Positions 27,058 through 35,631 of a stretch of 64,000 nt of DNA are shown one piece after another. The stretch is from Pseudoclavibacter triregionum (GTDB lineage: Bacteria > Actinomycetota > Actinomycetes > Actinomycetales > Microbacteriaceae). How positions within the stretch are numbered: position 1 is the first letter of the stretch; each line of letters starts with the position of its first letter. The stretch is from positions 744,001-808,000 of the forward strand of contig OU365335.1 in assembly GCA_910822395.1 (NCBI GenBank), in the 5' to 3' direction. Both the position numbers and the translations under genes were made by a program. Under the pieces are notes generated by a model, which worked only from the letters and a program-made list of their open reading frames with translations, was not told the origin of the DNA and did no database searches.

Positions 27058-27486
27058 GTGCACATCCTCCCCTACCTCAACTTCGACGGCTCGGCCCGTG
27101 AGGCCATGGAGTTCTACGCCGACGTCCTCGGCGCCGAGCTCAGCGTCGTCACCTTCGGCCAGGGCGGCGCAGTGCCGGCCGACTCGCCCTTCGCGGACAA
27201 GGTCATGCACTCGGCTGTCGTCGGCGACGGCGTCCGCATCTACGCCTCCGACTGGGTGCCCGAGTTCTGCGGCGGCGCCCCCTACGCGGCCGGCTCGGAC
27301 GTCACGACGACGCTCGAGGGCGGCCAGGAGGACGCCGACCGCCTCCGCGCGATCTACGAGCGCCTCGCCGAGGGCGGCGAGGTCTTCATGCCCCTCGGCA
27401 AGCAGGACTGGGGCGACGAGTTCGGCTCGCTCCGCGACCGCTTCGGCAAGTGCTGGAACATCGCCATCCAGGCCCCGAAGGCCTAG
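27058..27486 (+). CDS. VOC/PhnB-like protein
   Basis: A 142-residue PhnB-type protein beginning (GTG) HILPYLNFDGSAREAMEFYA, with an AAAGGA site before it. The closing element GGEVFMPLGKQDWGDEFGSL matches the other PhnB-like gene at 22955. First gene opposite the tetR repressor, so probably its target. Catalytic role not known. Confidence 0.85.
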   Translation: MHILPYLNFDGSAREAMEFYADVLGAELSVVTFGQGGAVPADSPFADKVMHSAVVGDGVRIYASDWVPEFCGGAPYAAGSDVTTTLEGGQEDADRLRAIYERLAEGGEVFMPLGKQDWGDEFGSLRDRFGKCWNIAIQAPKA

Positions 27487-27526
27487 TCCAGGCGACTGGA
27501 CGAGCTGAGCCGCTAGGTTCCGAGCC

Positions 27527-28003
27527 ATGACCGCGATCACGATCTGCCTCTGGTACGACGGCCAGGCCCAGGAGGCCGCCGAGCTGTACACCTCCCTCGT
27601 CGAGGGAGGCCGGATCCTCCACGTGCAGGATCTGCCCCCGTCGCCCGGCACGGACCACCCGAAGGTCGTCGAGTTCGAGCTCGCGGGCACCACGTTCTCC
27701 GCGCTCGACGGCGGCCCCGGCCACCCCCACACCGACGCGGCCTCGATCATGCTGCGGCTCGGCTCGCAGGAGGAGGTCGACCGCGTCTGGGAGGCGCTGC
27801 TCGCCGACGGCGGGCAGGAGGTCCAGTGCGGATGGCTCACCGACCGCTTCGGAGTCTCCTGGCAGATCGTGCCCGAGGGCTTCTTCGAGCTCCTCACGAG
27901 CGAGGACCAGGAGGCCGTGGGCCGCGCCTACGCCGCCATGATGACGATGAAGAAGCTCGACCTCCCGGCCCTCCAGGCCGCCTTCGACGGCGTCGTCGAG
28001 TAG
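27527..28003 (+). CDS. VOC family protein, 3-demethylubiquinone-methyltransferase-like domain
   Basis: A 158-residue PhnB/VOC protein starting MTAITICLWYDGQAQEAAELY, with the characteristic CGWLTDRFGVSWQIVPEGF strand near the end. The family name reflects an old annotation; no methyltransferase motif is present. It follows the previous VOC gene by 40 bases on the same strand. Confidence 0.85.
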   Translation: MTAITICLWYDGQAQEAAELYTSLVEGGRILHVQDLPPSPGTDHPKVVEFELAGTTFSALDGGPGHPHTDAASIMLRLGSQEEVDRVWEALLADGGQEVQCGWLTDRFGVSWQIVPEGFFELLTSEDQEAVGRAYAAMMTMKKLDLPALQAAFDGVVE

Positions 28004-28112
28004 CGACGCTCCCGCCCCTCCCAGACCCACAAGCACTACCCGCTTCACCCGAACCGCCGGCCTCGCCGGACTCCATCACCCGCGCGGTCGCGCTCCACGA
28101 AAGGGACCGCCC

Positions 28113-28463
28113 ATGTCGCAGTACCTGCTCGCCGTGAACCACCAGCCCGGCGTCCACGCCGCCGGCTCCGCCTACCAGGACGAGGCCGCCATGCAGGAGG
28201 CCTTCCAGAAGGTCGGCGCCTTCAACCAGTGGCTCGAGCAGTCGGGCCGACTCGTCTACGCGTGCGGCCTCGAGGCCCCCGAGACGGCGAAGATCGTCGC
28301 GAAGGGCGAGGAGGCCAAGGACGGCCCCCTCGACGACTCGGGCTGGCAGCTCGGCGGCTTCTGGGTCGTCGAGGCCGACGACGACGCGGCCGCTCTCGAG
28401 CTCGGCACGCAGGCCACCGAGGCCTGCGGCCAGACCATCGAGATCCGACGCATGCAGGGCTAG
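28113..28463 (+). CDS. YCII-related (DGPF) domain protein
   Basis: A 116-residue protein with the YCII/DGPF fold: MSQYLLAVNHQPG, then DGPLDDSGWQLGGFWVVEADD where the DGP and GGF motifs are conserved. Actinobacterial members are often next to ECF sigma factors or VOC genes; here it follows two VOC genes. Function unknown. Confidence 0.85.
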   Translation: MSQYLLAVNHQPGVHAAGSAYQDEAAMQEAFQKVGAFNQWLEQSGRLVYACGLEAPETAKIVAKGEEAKDGPLDDSGWQLGGFWVVEADDDAAALELGTQATEACGQTIEIRRMQG

Positions 28464-28476
28464 CACCGGCCCGCCC

Positions 28477-28545
28477 TGCAACTGCGCGATTGGCGGGGGC
28501 TCGAGGTGGATATCCCCTCGGGCCACCGCCATTCGCGCACTTGCA
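28477..28545. repeat. Long imperfect hairpin 1
   Basis: Arms 28477-28496 and 28526-28545 match at 18 of 20 positions as inverted repeats; the middle continues semi-symmetrically around a GGATATCC palindrome. Lies just after the YCII gene. Confidence 0.75.
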
Positions 28546-28588
28546 TGAGTTGCGGCCGGCACCCGCGCGCGGCCGGGCCCGCCGAAGT

Positions 28589-28643
28589 GAGAGAACTGCG
28601 GGGGGTCGAGGGACTATTTCCCTCGGACCCCCGCAGGTCTCTC
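28589..28643. repeat. Long imperfect hairpin 2
   Basis: Arms 28589-28612 and 28620-28643 match at 21 of 24 positions, with loop ACTATTT; pairing extends weakly to about 28580-28652. The arm core (CGGGGGGTCGAGGG) resembles that of hairpin 1 (GCGGGGGCTCGAGG), so both may be copies of one element. Confidence 0.75.
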
Positions 28644-28737
28644 AGTTCGACCGGGATGATGGGTCGCACCGATCGCGGCGCCCAGGCCGTGTGCCCACAG
28701 CAGCGAGCAGAGAGCACCGAGCAGAGAGGCAGCCGCC

Positions 28738-29127
28738 ATGGCCGACGCCGAGAAGACCCCGTCCGAGCACATCGACGAGCGGATCGCCGAGCTCGGCGAC
28801 TGGCGCGGCGAGCTCCTCGCCGAGGGCCGCCGCCTCCTCCTCGTCGCGGGAGAGGAGGCCGGCGAGCCGATCGTCGAGGAGTGGAAGTGGCGCGGCGTAC
28901 CCACCTGGTACGGCCACGGCAAGATCGTCACGACGGGCGAGACCTACAAGGGCAACGTGAAGCTCGCCCTCGCCGAGGGCGCCTCGCTCGACGACCCCAA
29001 TGGCCTGTTCAACGCGAGCCTCGAGGGCAACGCCCGCCGGGCCATCGACCTGTTCGAGGGCGACGGGCTCGACGCCGAGGCCTTCACCGCCCTCGTCGTC
29101 GAGGCCCTCAAGGCGAACGCCGGCTAG
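28738..29127 (+). CDS. DUF1801-domain protein
   Basis: A 129-residue protein. The second half fits DUF1801: WKWRGVPTWYGHGKIVTTG, then KLALAEGASLDDPNGLFNAS, ending in a conserved ARRAID helix. Structures of the family are small alpha/beta domains of unknown role. Its stop overlaps that of the convergent nuclease gene by four bases. A second DUF1801 gene is at 49302. Confidence 0.85.
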   Translation: MADAEKTPSEHIDERIAELGDWRGELLAEGRRLLLVAGEEAGEPIVEEWKWRGVPTWYGHGKIVTTGETYKGNVKLALAEGASLDDPNGLFNASLEGNARRAIDLFEGDGLDAEAFTALVVEALKANAG

Positions 29128-30149
29128 GAAGGTTCGGAAGCTCCATCCCCGCCGCTCGGCGGCGGAGGGGGCACCGACACCGCCATCCACTCGGCCACCC
29201 GCCGTCTGATGTCCGCGTCGCGGATGAGGTCGCGAAGCTCGAGCTGCGCCTCTACCACTTCTCGACGGATCCGATTCTTCGTGCGGCCGCCGAGTCGTCG
29301 ATCCGAGTCGATGCGGCAAGCAGCGATGCGATCTTCAGCGAAGAAGAGCGTCCACGGACGCCCCTTGGAGGCCCGCCCCAAGTACGGGCTCTTGACCCTG
29401 GTCCGCGTCGTCTTGATCCGCGCGTCGCCGGCCCGTCCCCACTCGTACCCGCGACTGTAGGGAACGAGGAACGCGCCGGCCTCGATGTCGAAGCCGAGCA
29501 GCTCGGCCTTGAGCTTGACGAGCTGCTCCTGAGCGGGGTTCGGCACCACGGTCGACGTATCGCCGCCGAGTCGCCAGGTGTGGTCGCCCGGGAGGAACAC
29601 CCACCAGCACACGATGCCCGCCTGCCGGTAGGCGAGCTCCTTGTCGTGGACCTCCTTCGCGCTCCCCGCGGAGCGCTGGACTTCGACGGCGATCCGGCTC
29701 CCGTCCCGGAGCTGGACGAACACGTCGGGACGCAGGGGGCCCGCGTCGGTCTCGAGCTCCCACTCCTCGACTGACACCATTGCGACGTCGTCGCAGGTGT
29801 CCTCGAACCAGTCGGCGATCGCGTGCTTCGACAGGAGGTGCTGGATCGACTCCTCGCTGCCCCCGTCGCAGCGCCTATGGCTCGGGTGGCGGAAATAGGC
29901 AGAGACTTCGACGACGCCCTGACGATGATGGCCACTCGCGAACGAGGCGAACGGGCCGCAGCCGGGTTCGGGGCAGTGGATCTTCCCCTCCAGCGCGAGC
30001 GTCTTGAGGGTCTTGGTCGGGTGAATCCTGCGCGCCAGCTCCACGAGGTCGCCCCTGCGGACGTCCACCACCACGATCCGACCCTCAGGCGGCCGGTAGA
30101 TGCCGACGCCGCACCCGCGACGCGAGCTCCGTCGACCAGCCCCGGACAT
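29124..30149 (-). CDS. CoiA-like nuclease-domain protein
   Basis: A 341-residue protein. Residues ~55-90 hold a Cys/His cluster (HCPEPGCG and YFRHPSHRRC) likely to bind zinc, followed by a PD-(D/E)xK nuclease core RPDVFVQLRDGSRIAVEVQ (residues ~140-160), as in competence protein CoiA. The C-terminal half is basic and helical. Codon use is less GC-biased than its neighbours, suggesting acquisition. CoiA acts in natural transformation of Gram-positive cocci; such a role here is unproven. SD AGGAGCGG precedes the ATG. It sits 17 bases after dnaB. Confidence 0.75.
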   Translation of the reverse strand: MSGAGRRSSRRGCGVGIYRPPEGRIVVVDVRRGDLVELARRIHPTKTLKTLALEGKIHCPEPGCGPFASFASGHHRQGVVEVSAYFRHPSHRRCDGGSEESIQHLLSKHAIADWFEDTCDDVAMVSVEEWELETDAGPLRPDVFVQLRDGSRIAVEVQRSAGSAKEVHDKELAYRQAGIVCWWVFLPGDHTWRLGGDTSTVVPNPAQEQLVKLKAELLGFDIEAGAFLVPYSRGYEWGRAGDARIKTTRTRVKSPYLGRASKGRPWTLFFAEDRIAACRIDSDRRLGGRTKNRIRREVVEAQLELRDLIRDADIRRRVAEWMAVSVPPPPPSGGDGASEPS

Positions 30150-30166
30150 GTCCGCTCCTGGTCCGC

Positions 30167-31543
30167 CTAGTACGCCGCCGGAGCGAGGTCGACGAAGCGG
30201 GAGAGGTGGCCCTGGAAGGCGACCGCGATCGTGTCGGTCGGGCCGTTTCGGTGCTTGGCGACGATGAAGTCGGCCTCGCCCTCGCGCGGGTGGTCCTTCT
30301 CGTACGCCGCCTCGCGGTGGAGGAGGATGACCATGTCGGCGTCCTGCTCGAGCGATCCGGACTCGCGGAGGTCGCTGATCGCGGGGCGCTTGTCGGCGCG
30401 GTCCTCCGACTTTCGGTTGAGCTGCGAGAGCGCGATGACCGGCACCTCGAGCTCCTTCGCGAGGAGCTTCAGCGCACGCGAGAACTCCGAGACCTCCTGC
30501 TGGCGCGACTCGACGCGCTTGCCGCTCGTCATGAGCTGGAGGTAGTCGATGACGATGAGCTTGAGGCCGACCTTCTGCTTGAGGCGGCGGCACTTCGCGC
30601 GGATCTCCACGAGCGTCATGTTCGGCGAGTCGTCGATGTAGAGCGGAGCGTCGGCGATGTCGCCGCGGATGCGGGCGATGGCCTTGAGGTCCTCGTCGTT
30701 GAGCCCGCCCGTGCGCATGCGCTGGAGCAGCACGCCCGCCTGCGCCGACATGAGGCGCATGGCGATCTCGGCGCGGCCCATCTCGAGCGAGAAGAAGATC
30801 GAGGGCATGCCGTGCTTGATCGAGGCCGAGCGGGCGAAGTCGAGCGCGAGGGTCGACTTTCCGAGGCCGGGTCGCGCCGCCACGATGATGAGCTGGCCGG
30901 CGTGGAGGCCGTTCGTGAGCTTGTCGAGGTCCGCGAAGCCCGTCGGGACGCCCGTGAGCGAGCCGTCCCGGTTCTGCGCGGCGTCGATCTCGTCGGCGGC
31001 GGCCGCGAGGGCCTCCATGAGCGGGACGTAGTCCTCGGACTCGACGCCGCCGGTCACGCCGTAGATCTCGGCCTGCGCGTGATTCACGAGGTCCACGACC
31101 TCGCCCTCGCCCTGGTAGCCCATCTGCACGATGCGGGTGCCGGCCTCGACGAGGCGGCGCAGCACGGCCTTCTCGACGACGATCTGCGCGTAGTAGCCGG
31201 CGTTCGCCGCGGTCGGCACGACGCCCGCGAGCGTGTGGAGGTACTCGGCGCCGCCCGCGCGCTGCAGATCGCCGGTCTTCGTGAGCTGGTCGGTGACCGC
31301 GATGACGTCGTTCGGCTCGCCGTTGGCGTAGAGCGTGTGGATCGCGTCGAAGATGATCTCGTGCTTGGGGATGTAGAAGTCCGCCGCGCGCACGGTCTCG
31401 ACGACGTCGGCGACGGCGTCCTTCGAGAGGAGCATGCCGCCGATCGTCGACTGCTCGGCGAGGAGATCGTGGGGAGGCGTGCGGCTCGCATCGCGCGCCT
31501 CGCGCGGCTCGTCGCCGGCGAGATCGAGATGGGCGATCGACAT
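30167..31543 (-). CDS. dnaB: Replicative DNA helicase DnaB
   Basis: A 458-residue hexameric helicase. The N-terminal domain (HDLLAEQSTIGGMLLSKDAV) is followed by a linker and the RecA-like C-terminal domain with Walker A ARPGLGKSTLAL, Walker B LIVIDYLQLM and the DnaB signature SRALKLLAKELEVPVIALSQLNR. No intein interrupts it. SD AGGAGGAAGC precedes the ATG. It is separated from rplI by a terminator and 450 bp of DnaA-box-rich DNA, so it has its own promoter. Confidence 0.97.
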   Translation of the reverse strand: MSIAHLDLAGDEPREARDASRTPPHDLLAEQSTIGGMLLSKDAVADVVETVRAADFYIPKHEIIFDAIHTLYANGEPNDVIAVTDQLTKTGDLQRAGGAEYLHTLAGVVPTAANAGYYAQIVVEKAVLRRLVEAGTRIVQMGYQGEGEVVDLVNHAQAEIYGVTGGVESEDYVPLMEALAAAADEIDAAQNRDGSLTGVPTGFADLDKLTNGLHAGQLIIVAARPGLGKSTLALDFARSASIKHGMPSIFFSLEMGRAEIAMRLMSAQAGVLLQRMRTGGLNDEDLKAIARIRGDIADAPLYIDDSPNMTLVEIRAKCRRLKQKVGLKLIVIDYLQLMTSGKRVESRQQEVSEFSRALKLLAKELEVPVIALSQLNRKSEDRADKRPAISDLRESGSLEQDADMVILLHREAAYEKDHPREGEADFIVAKHRNGPTDTIAVAFQGHLSRFVDLAPAAY

Positions 31544-31689
31544 GCTTCCTCCTGTGCTGGGCCGGGTTCGGGGGGCGGGCCCGCGCTGCCGAGATCGTGT
31601 CGCGCACCGCGGACATCCGCGGTCTCGCGGGCATCCGGCGTCGCCTCGATCGAGAGGCTGGCCCACCGTATCGCGTCCCGCGGATGGCC

Positions 31690-31830
31690 TGTGGATATCT
31701 CTGTGGACGATCACGGCGCTTCGTGAACAGCCCTGTGGGCGAGATGTGGACCGTTGGGGCTAGCGCGCATACGGACGAATTCAGAATCCCGTGCTGACCC
31801 GTGTTTCGCCGACTCCAGGGCTGTGGACAA
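31690..31830 (-). promoter_or_regulatory. Cluster of DnaA-box-like sites upstream of dnaB
   Basis: The gene-free 31544-31991 region has repeated TGTGGA words. TGTGGACAA at 31822-31830 (minus strand TTGTCCACA) is an exact actinobacterial DnaA box; TGTGGATAT at 31690-31698 has one mismatch to TGTGGATAA; TGTGGACGA (31702) and TGTGGACCG (31745) are weaker. DnaA binding here is inference. Confidence 0.5.
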
Positions 31831-31928
31831 AACCTGTGTGAAGTCGAACTTGAAGGTTCCTGACGATGAATCGATGCGGCATCCACCTGTGGGAAACCTC
31901 CATGCGATCGGCCCGCTCCGAGGGCGCG

Positions 31929-31965
31929 CGAAGGGCCCCCGGATCGCTGATCCGGGGACCCTTCG
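31929..31965 (-). terminator. Terminator after rplI
   Basis: A stem of 16 paired positions (one mismatch) runs from CGAAGGGCCCCCGGAT at 31929-31944 to its complement at 31950-31965, with a five-base loop, 27 bases beyond the rplI stop. Confidence 0.75.
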
Positions 31966-31991
31966 AGACGTCCTGTCGACGTCGCGCGGAG

Positions 31992-32444
31992 CTAGCGCGC
32001 GGCGATGACCTGGAGCTTGAGGACGGCCGAGATGTCCTCGCGAAGGCGGACGGTCGCCTCGTGCGTGCCGATCGTCTTGATCGGGTTCGGGAACTCGACC
32101 TTGCGCTTGTCGATCGTGCCGAGGCCCTGGGCCTCGACGGCGTCGGCGACGTCCTGCGCGCGGACCGAGCCGAAGAGGCGGCCCTCGGCGCCGGACTTCA
32201 CGGCGATCTTGATGAGCGCGGCCTCGAGCTGCTGCTTCGCGGCCTGCGCGTCCTCGATCGACTTGTGCTCGCGGGCCTCGCGGCCGGCCTTGAGCTGCTC
32301 GACCTGGAGCTCGCCGCCCCGGGTCCAGTTGACGGCGAAGCCTTGCGGGACGAGGTAGTTGCGGGCGTACCCGTTCTTGACCTCGACGACGTCGCCGGCC
32401 GAGCCGAGGCCCGACACTTCGTGGGTGAGAATGACCTTTGCCAT
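31992..32444 (-). CDS. rplI: 50S ribosomal protein L9
   Basis: A 150-residue L9: N-terminal rRNA-binding domain [20 protein letters not shown] with [13 protein letters not shown], a long connecting helix, and the C-terminal domain. Normal length. Last gene of rpsF-ssb-rpsR-rplI, 12 bases after rpsR. Confidence 0.97.
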   Translation of the reverse strand: MAKVILTHEVSGLGSAGDVVEVKNGYARNYLVPQGFAVNWTRGGELQVEQLKAGREAREHKSIEDAQAAKQQLEAALIKIAVKSGAEGRLFGSVRAQDVADAVEAQGLGTIDKRKVEFPNPIKTIGTHEATVRLREDISAVLKLQVIAAR

Positions 32445-32456
32445 GTGCGTCGCTCC

Positions 32457-32714
32457 TTAGCGGCCCGAGCCGGCGTAGGGGAGAAGCGCCATCTCGCGGG
32501 CGTTCTTCACCGCGCGGGCGATGAGGCGCTGCTCCTGGACGGAGACGCCGGTGATGCGGCGGGCGCGGATCTTGCCGCGCTCGGAGATGAACTTGCGAAG
32601 CGTGGCGACGTCCTTGTAGTCGATGACGCCGACGCGGATCTGCTTCGCGGGCGCGACGGGCTTGGCCTTGCCGCGGCCCGGCTTGCGGCGGTCGCCGCTT
32701 GCCTTTCCAGCCAT
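32457..32714 (-). CDS. rpsR: 30S ribosomal protein S18
   Basis: An 85-residue S18 with [20 protein letters not shown] and the conserved [14 protein letters not shown] core. No cysteines, so it is zinc-free. S18 pairs with S6 on the 30S platform. Classic position between ssb and rplI. Confidence 0.97.
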   Translation of the reverse strand: MAGKASGDRRKPGRGKAKPVAPAKQIRVGVIDYKDVATLRKFISERGKIRARRITGVSVQEQRLIARAVKNAREMALLPYAGSGR

Positions 32715-32758
32715 GTTGATGAGTCCTTACGTGAAGAGTGCGATGTGGGGAGCGCCCG

Positions 32759-33301
32759 CTAGAACGGGGGCTCCTGGAAGTCGGCGCCCGCGCCGGGCGT
32801 GGCCCAGCCGGAGTCGCCGCCGAAGGGGGCGTTGCCGCGCGGCTGGCCCCAGGGCTCCTCGACGGGAGCGGACTGGCGCTGAGCCGGCTGCTGGCCGCCC
32901 TGCGAGGAGTCGAAGGAGCGCTGGCCGCCCTGGCCGCCCGAGGTGCGGGTGATCTGGGCGGTCGCGTAGCGGAGCGAGGGGCCGATCTCGTCGATCTCGA
33001 GCTCGAACGACGTGCGCTTCTCGCCTTCCTTCGTCTCGTACGAGCGCTGCTTGAGGCGGCCCTGCGCGATGACGCGCGACCCCTTCTGCAGGCTCGCCGC
33101 GACGTTCTGGGCGAAGTCGCGCCAGACGGATGCGCGGAGGAACAGCGGCTCGCCGTCCTTCCACTCGTTCGCCTGCCGGTCGAAGACGCGCGGGGTCGAC
33201 GCGATGGTGAAGTTGGCGACGGCGAGGCTGTTGTGCGTGTAGCGCAGTTCAGGATCCGCGGTGAGGTTGCCCACCACCGTGATGATCGTGTCGCCGGCCA
33301 T
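32759..33301 (-). CDS. ssb: Single-stranded DNA-binding protein
   Basis: A 180-residue SSB. The OB-fold occupies residues 1-110 ([41 protein letters not shown]). A Gly/Gln/Pro linker leads to the protein-binding tip, which reads GADFQEPPF, less acidic than the usual DDDIPF. It protects single strands during replication and repair. Confidence 0.96.
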   Translation of the reverse strand: MAGDTIITVVGNLTADPELRYTHNSLAVANFTIASTPRVFDRQANEWKDGEPLFLRASVWRDFAQNVAASLQKGSRVIAQGRLKQRSYETKEGEKRTSFELEIDEIGPSLRYATAQITRTSGGQGGQRSFDSSQGGQQPAQRQSAPVEEPWGQPRGNAPFGGDSGWATPGAGADFQEPPF

Positions 33302-33303
33302 CG

Positions 33304-33816
33304 CTACGCCTCCGGCTTCTCGGCGGGAGCGTCGGCCTTCGGCGCGGCCTGGGCGGCCGGCTTCGAGGCGGCGGCGACCTTCGCGGCCGGCGAGGAGGCC
33401 GGCTTCGAGGCGGGCTTCGACGAGCGCGCGGGCGCGGCCTTGGCGGCGGCGGCCGGGGTCGACGGCGTCGAGACGGGCTTCGTGCCCTTCTTCTCGCGGC
33501 GCTCGGCCTCGCGGGCGACCATCGCGATGGCCTCCTCGGCGCGGAGGACCTTCGTGCGCATGACGGCCTCGGAGAGCTTGAGCTGGCGGTCCAGCTCGTT
33601 CGCCGAGGCGGGCTCGGCGGTGAAGTTCACGACGGCGTAGATGCCCTCGGACTTCTTGTTGATCTCGTAGGCGAGTCGGCGTCGGCCCCAGATGTCCGTG
33701 GAGTCGATCGTGCCGCCGTCGTTGCGGATGACGTTGAGGAACTTGTCGAGGCTCGGGGCCACGGTCCGCTCGTCGATCTCGGGGTCGAGGATGACCATGA
33801 GCTCATACTGATGCAC
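33304..33816 (-). CDS. rpsF: 30S ribosomal protein S6 with long Ala/Pro/Lys tail
   Basis: A 170-residue S6. Residues 1-97 are the normal fold ([39 protein letters not shown]). Residues ~110-170 are a disordered Ala/Pro/Ser/Lys-rich extension absent from typical ~95-residue S6. SD AAAGGAGG lies before the ATG. First gene of the operon; a 19-bp perfect palindrome lies 30 bases upstream. Confidence 0.96.
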   Translation of the reverse strand: MHQYELMVILDPEIDERTVAPSLDKFLNVIRNDGGTIDSTDIWGRRRLAYEINKKSEGIYAVVNFTAEPASANELDRQLKLSEAVMRTKVLRAEEAIAMVAREAERREKKGTKPVSTPSTPAAAAKAAPARSSKPASKPASSPAAKVAAASKPAAQAAPKADAPAEKPEA

Positions 33817-33845
33817 GGATAACCCACCTCCTTTGGTCTAGAACG

Positions 33846-33864
33846 GCTGCGGACGGTCCGCAGC
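33846..33864 (-). promoter_or_regulatory. Perfect palindrome in the rpsF leader
   Basis: GCTGCGGAC-G-GTCCGCAGC is a 9+1+9 perfect palindrome 30 bases upstream of rpsF. It could be a transcript hairpin for S6:S18 autoregulation or an operator; undecided. Confidence 0.4.
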
Positions 33865-33987
33865 AGGAGGGTTCATTGCATCGTCGCCCGATGCGCGGGA
33901 TGCGCGGGGCAACCTCGACAGCCTATCCCGGCGGGCATCCGCGCCGCCACCCCGGGTGTCGGGGCGACAGGCGAGCCCGTGCGCACG

Positions 33988-34021
33988 GGAGCCCGGGCGC
34001 GACACCATGCGCCCGGGCTCC
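33988..34021 (-). terminator. Terminator after the FtsX-like gene
   Basis: GGAGCCCGGGCGC (33988-34000) pairs perfectly with GCGCCCGGGCTCC (34009-34021), 13-bp stem with 8-base loop, in the gene-free stretch 33817-34083. Confidence 0.75.
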
Positions 34022-34083
34022 CTCCGGGGCTCCCCTCCCCCCGGGCGGGCCGCGATCCCCCGATGCGGCCCGCGTCCTCGCGC

Positions 34084-35454
34084 CTACGACACCGCGAGCG
34101 CCTCGATCGGCGTGACCTTCGTCGCGCGGGCGGCGGGCCCGATCGCCGCGACGAGGGCGAGCGCGACCGTCGCGATGACGATGGCGATCGGCAGCTGCCA
34201 GGGCACGACCGGCCAGGCGACGCCGCCCGCGAGCGATCCGTAGGTCGACTGCGCCCCGGCCCATCCGTAGAGGATGCCGAGCACCGCGCCGAAGCCGATG
34301 GCGACGATCGCCGTGACCGCCGACTCGATGAGGATCATCGAGCGGATCTGCGAGCCGTCCATGCCGACCGCGCGGAGCAGCCCGAGCTCGCGGCGGCGAT
34401 GGATGACCGCGAGCGCGAGGTTCGAGATCATCCCGATGGCGGCGAGCACAGCCGAGACCGCGACGAGCGTGAACATGACCGCCATGCTCTGGTCGAAGGC
34501 GGCGAGGTCCTCGGCGCTCGGGCCGCCCTCCTTCGCGAAGTAGTCCCACACGATCTGGCGCATCGTCGCGAGCGCGACCGCGAACATCACGATGAGCGCG
34601 ACGCCGATGATCATGCCGATGACGGCGCGCGTCGTGGCGCGCGGGGCGCGGAGCGCGTTGCCGCGGGCGAGCGCGGCCGAGGCCGATCCGCCGAAGAGCC
34701 CGCCGATCCACGCGACGAGGCGCGGCACGATGAACACGGCGCCGACGACGACCGCGGTGAAGCTCAGCACGCCGCCGTTGAAGGCGACGAGGACGCCGAG
34801 CGGCGTCGCCGCCCCGATCGCGCAGCCGCCGAGCAGGAGCGCGAGGCCGGGCGCCATGAGGAGCCAGAAGGCGATCTTGCGGCCCTTGCCGCTCGTCGCC
34901 TGCTCGACGGGCGCCTCGACGGAGGCCGAGAGCGCCTGCACGGGCGAGACCTTCGCGCCGGCGCGCGAGCCGAGGTAGGCGGCGATCCAGACGGTGAGGA
35001 TGGCGAAGACGGCCGGCAGCGGCGAGGAGGGCGCGATCCACGTGTACTCGGAGACGCCCGGCACGGGCGCGGGCAGCGCGCCGTCGGCGACGACGACGGT
35101 GCCGAGGTTCTCCGAGCCCGGCGGGAGGAGCCCGATCATCTGCACGGCCGCCGAGCCCCAGGCGAGCGCGAGCGCGAGCGCCGGCGTGCGTCGGCGCACG
35201 AGGATGGCCGCGGCGATGAGCGCGAGGTCGGGCCAGAGCAGCCACGCGCGGGCGTGGTCGAGGCCGGGCGCCGACTCGGAGCCGACGTGGGCGACGAGGG
35301 CGAGCGCGACGACGCAGAGGGCGAGGAGGGCGTCCGGCACGAAGTCGCGGACCCGCGACGGCCGGGGCACGAGCACGGGCTCGACGCGATCGGGCGCGGC
35401 GCGGCCGGGCGCGGACGTCTCGGACGCCCGGCTCTCCCCGCTCGCCTCGCTCAC
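34084..35454 (-). CDS. Chimeric membrane protein: kinase-type N-terminus plus FtsX permease half
   Basis: A 456-residue protein. Residues ~20-150 (RDFVPDALLALCVVALALV, ILVRRRTPALALALAWGSA) look like the four-helix membrane sensor of actinobacterial histidine kinases. From about residue 155 it switches to the second half of a two-FtsX-domain ABC permease: GAKVSPVQALSASVE, then the final FtsX domain with HRRRELGLLRAVGMDGSQIR and PAARATKVTPIEAL. No kinase catalytic region, first FtsX domain or ATPase is present. The simplest origin is an in-frame deletion joining two genes. GTG start is eight bases after TAGGCT, suggesting a leaderless message; an ATG 60 bases upstream is the alternative. Confidence 0.6.
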   Translation of the reverse strand: MSEASGESRASETSAPGRAAPDRVEPVLVPRPSRVRDFVPDALLALCVVALALVAHVGSESAPGLDHARAWLLWPDLALIAAAILVRRRTPALALALAWGSAAVQMIGLLPPGSENLGTVVVADGALPAPVPGVSEYTWIAPSSPLPAVFAILTVWIAAYLGSRAGAKVSPVQALSASVEAPVEQATSGKGRKIAFWLLMAPGLALLLGGCAIGAATPLGVLVAFNGGVLSFTAVVVGAVFIVPRLVAWIGGLFGGSASAALARGNALRAPRATTRAVIGMIIGVALIVMFAVALATMRQIVWDYFAKEGGPSAEDLAAFDQSMAVMFTLVAVSAVLAAIGMISNLALAVIHRRRELGLLRAVGMDGSQIRSMILIESAVTAIVAIGFGAVLGILYGWAGAQSTYGSLAGGVAWPVVPWQLPIAIVIATVALALVAAIGPAARATKVTPIEALAVS

Positions 35455-35631
35455 GGCATCCGAGCCTATTCGGCCGTCGCCCGCCGGGTCAGCCTCCAGC
35501 CGCGCCCCCGTCATCTTCCCGGGGGACGATCCGCGTCGCCGCGCGTGCCTATGCTGATCGCCGGATCCTTCCCCGAGCCGCCGCGTCGCGGCCCCTCGGA
35601 CATCCCTCACGCAGCAGGAGGAGCGCCCGCC

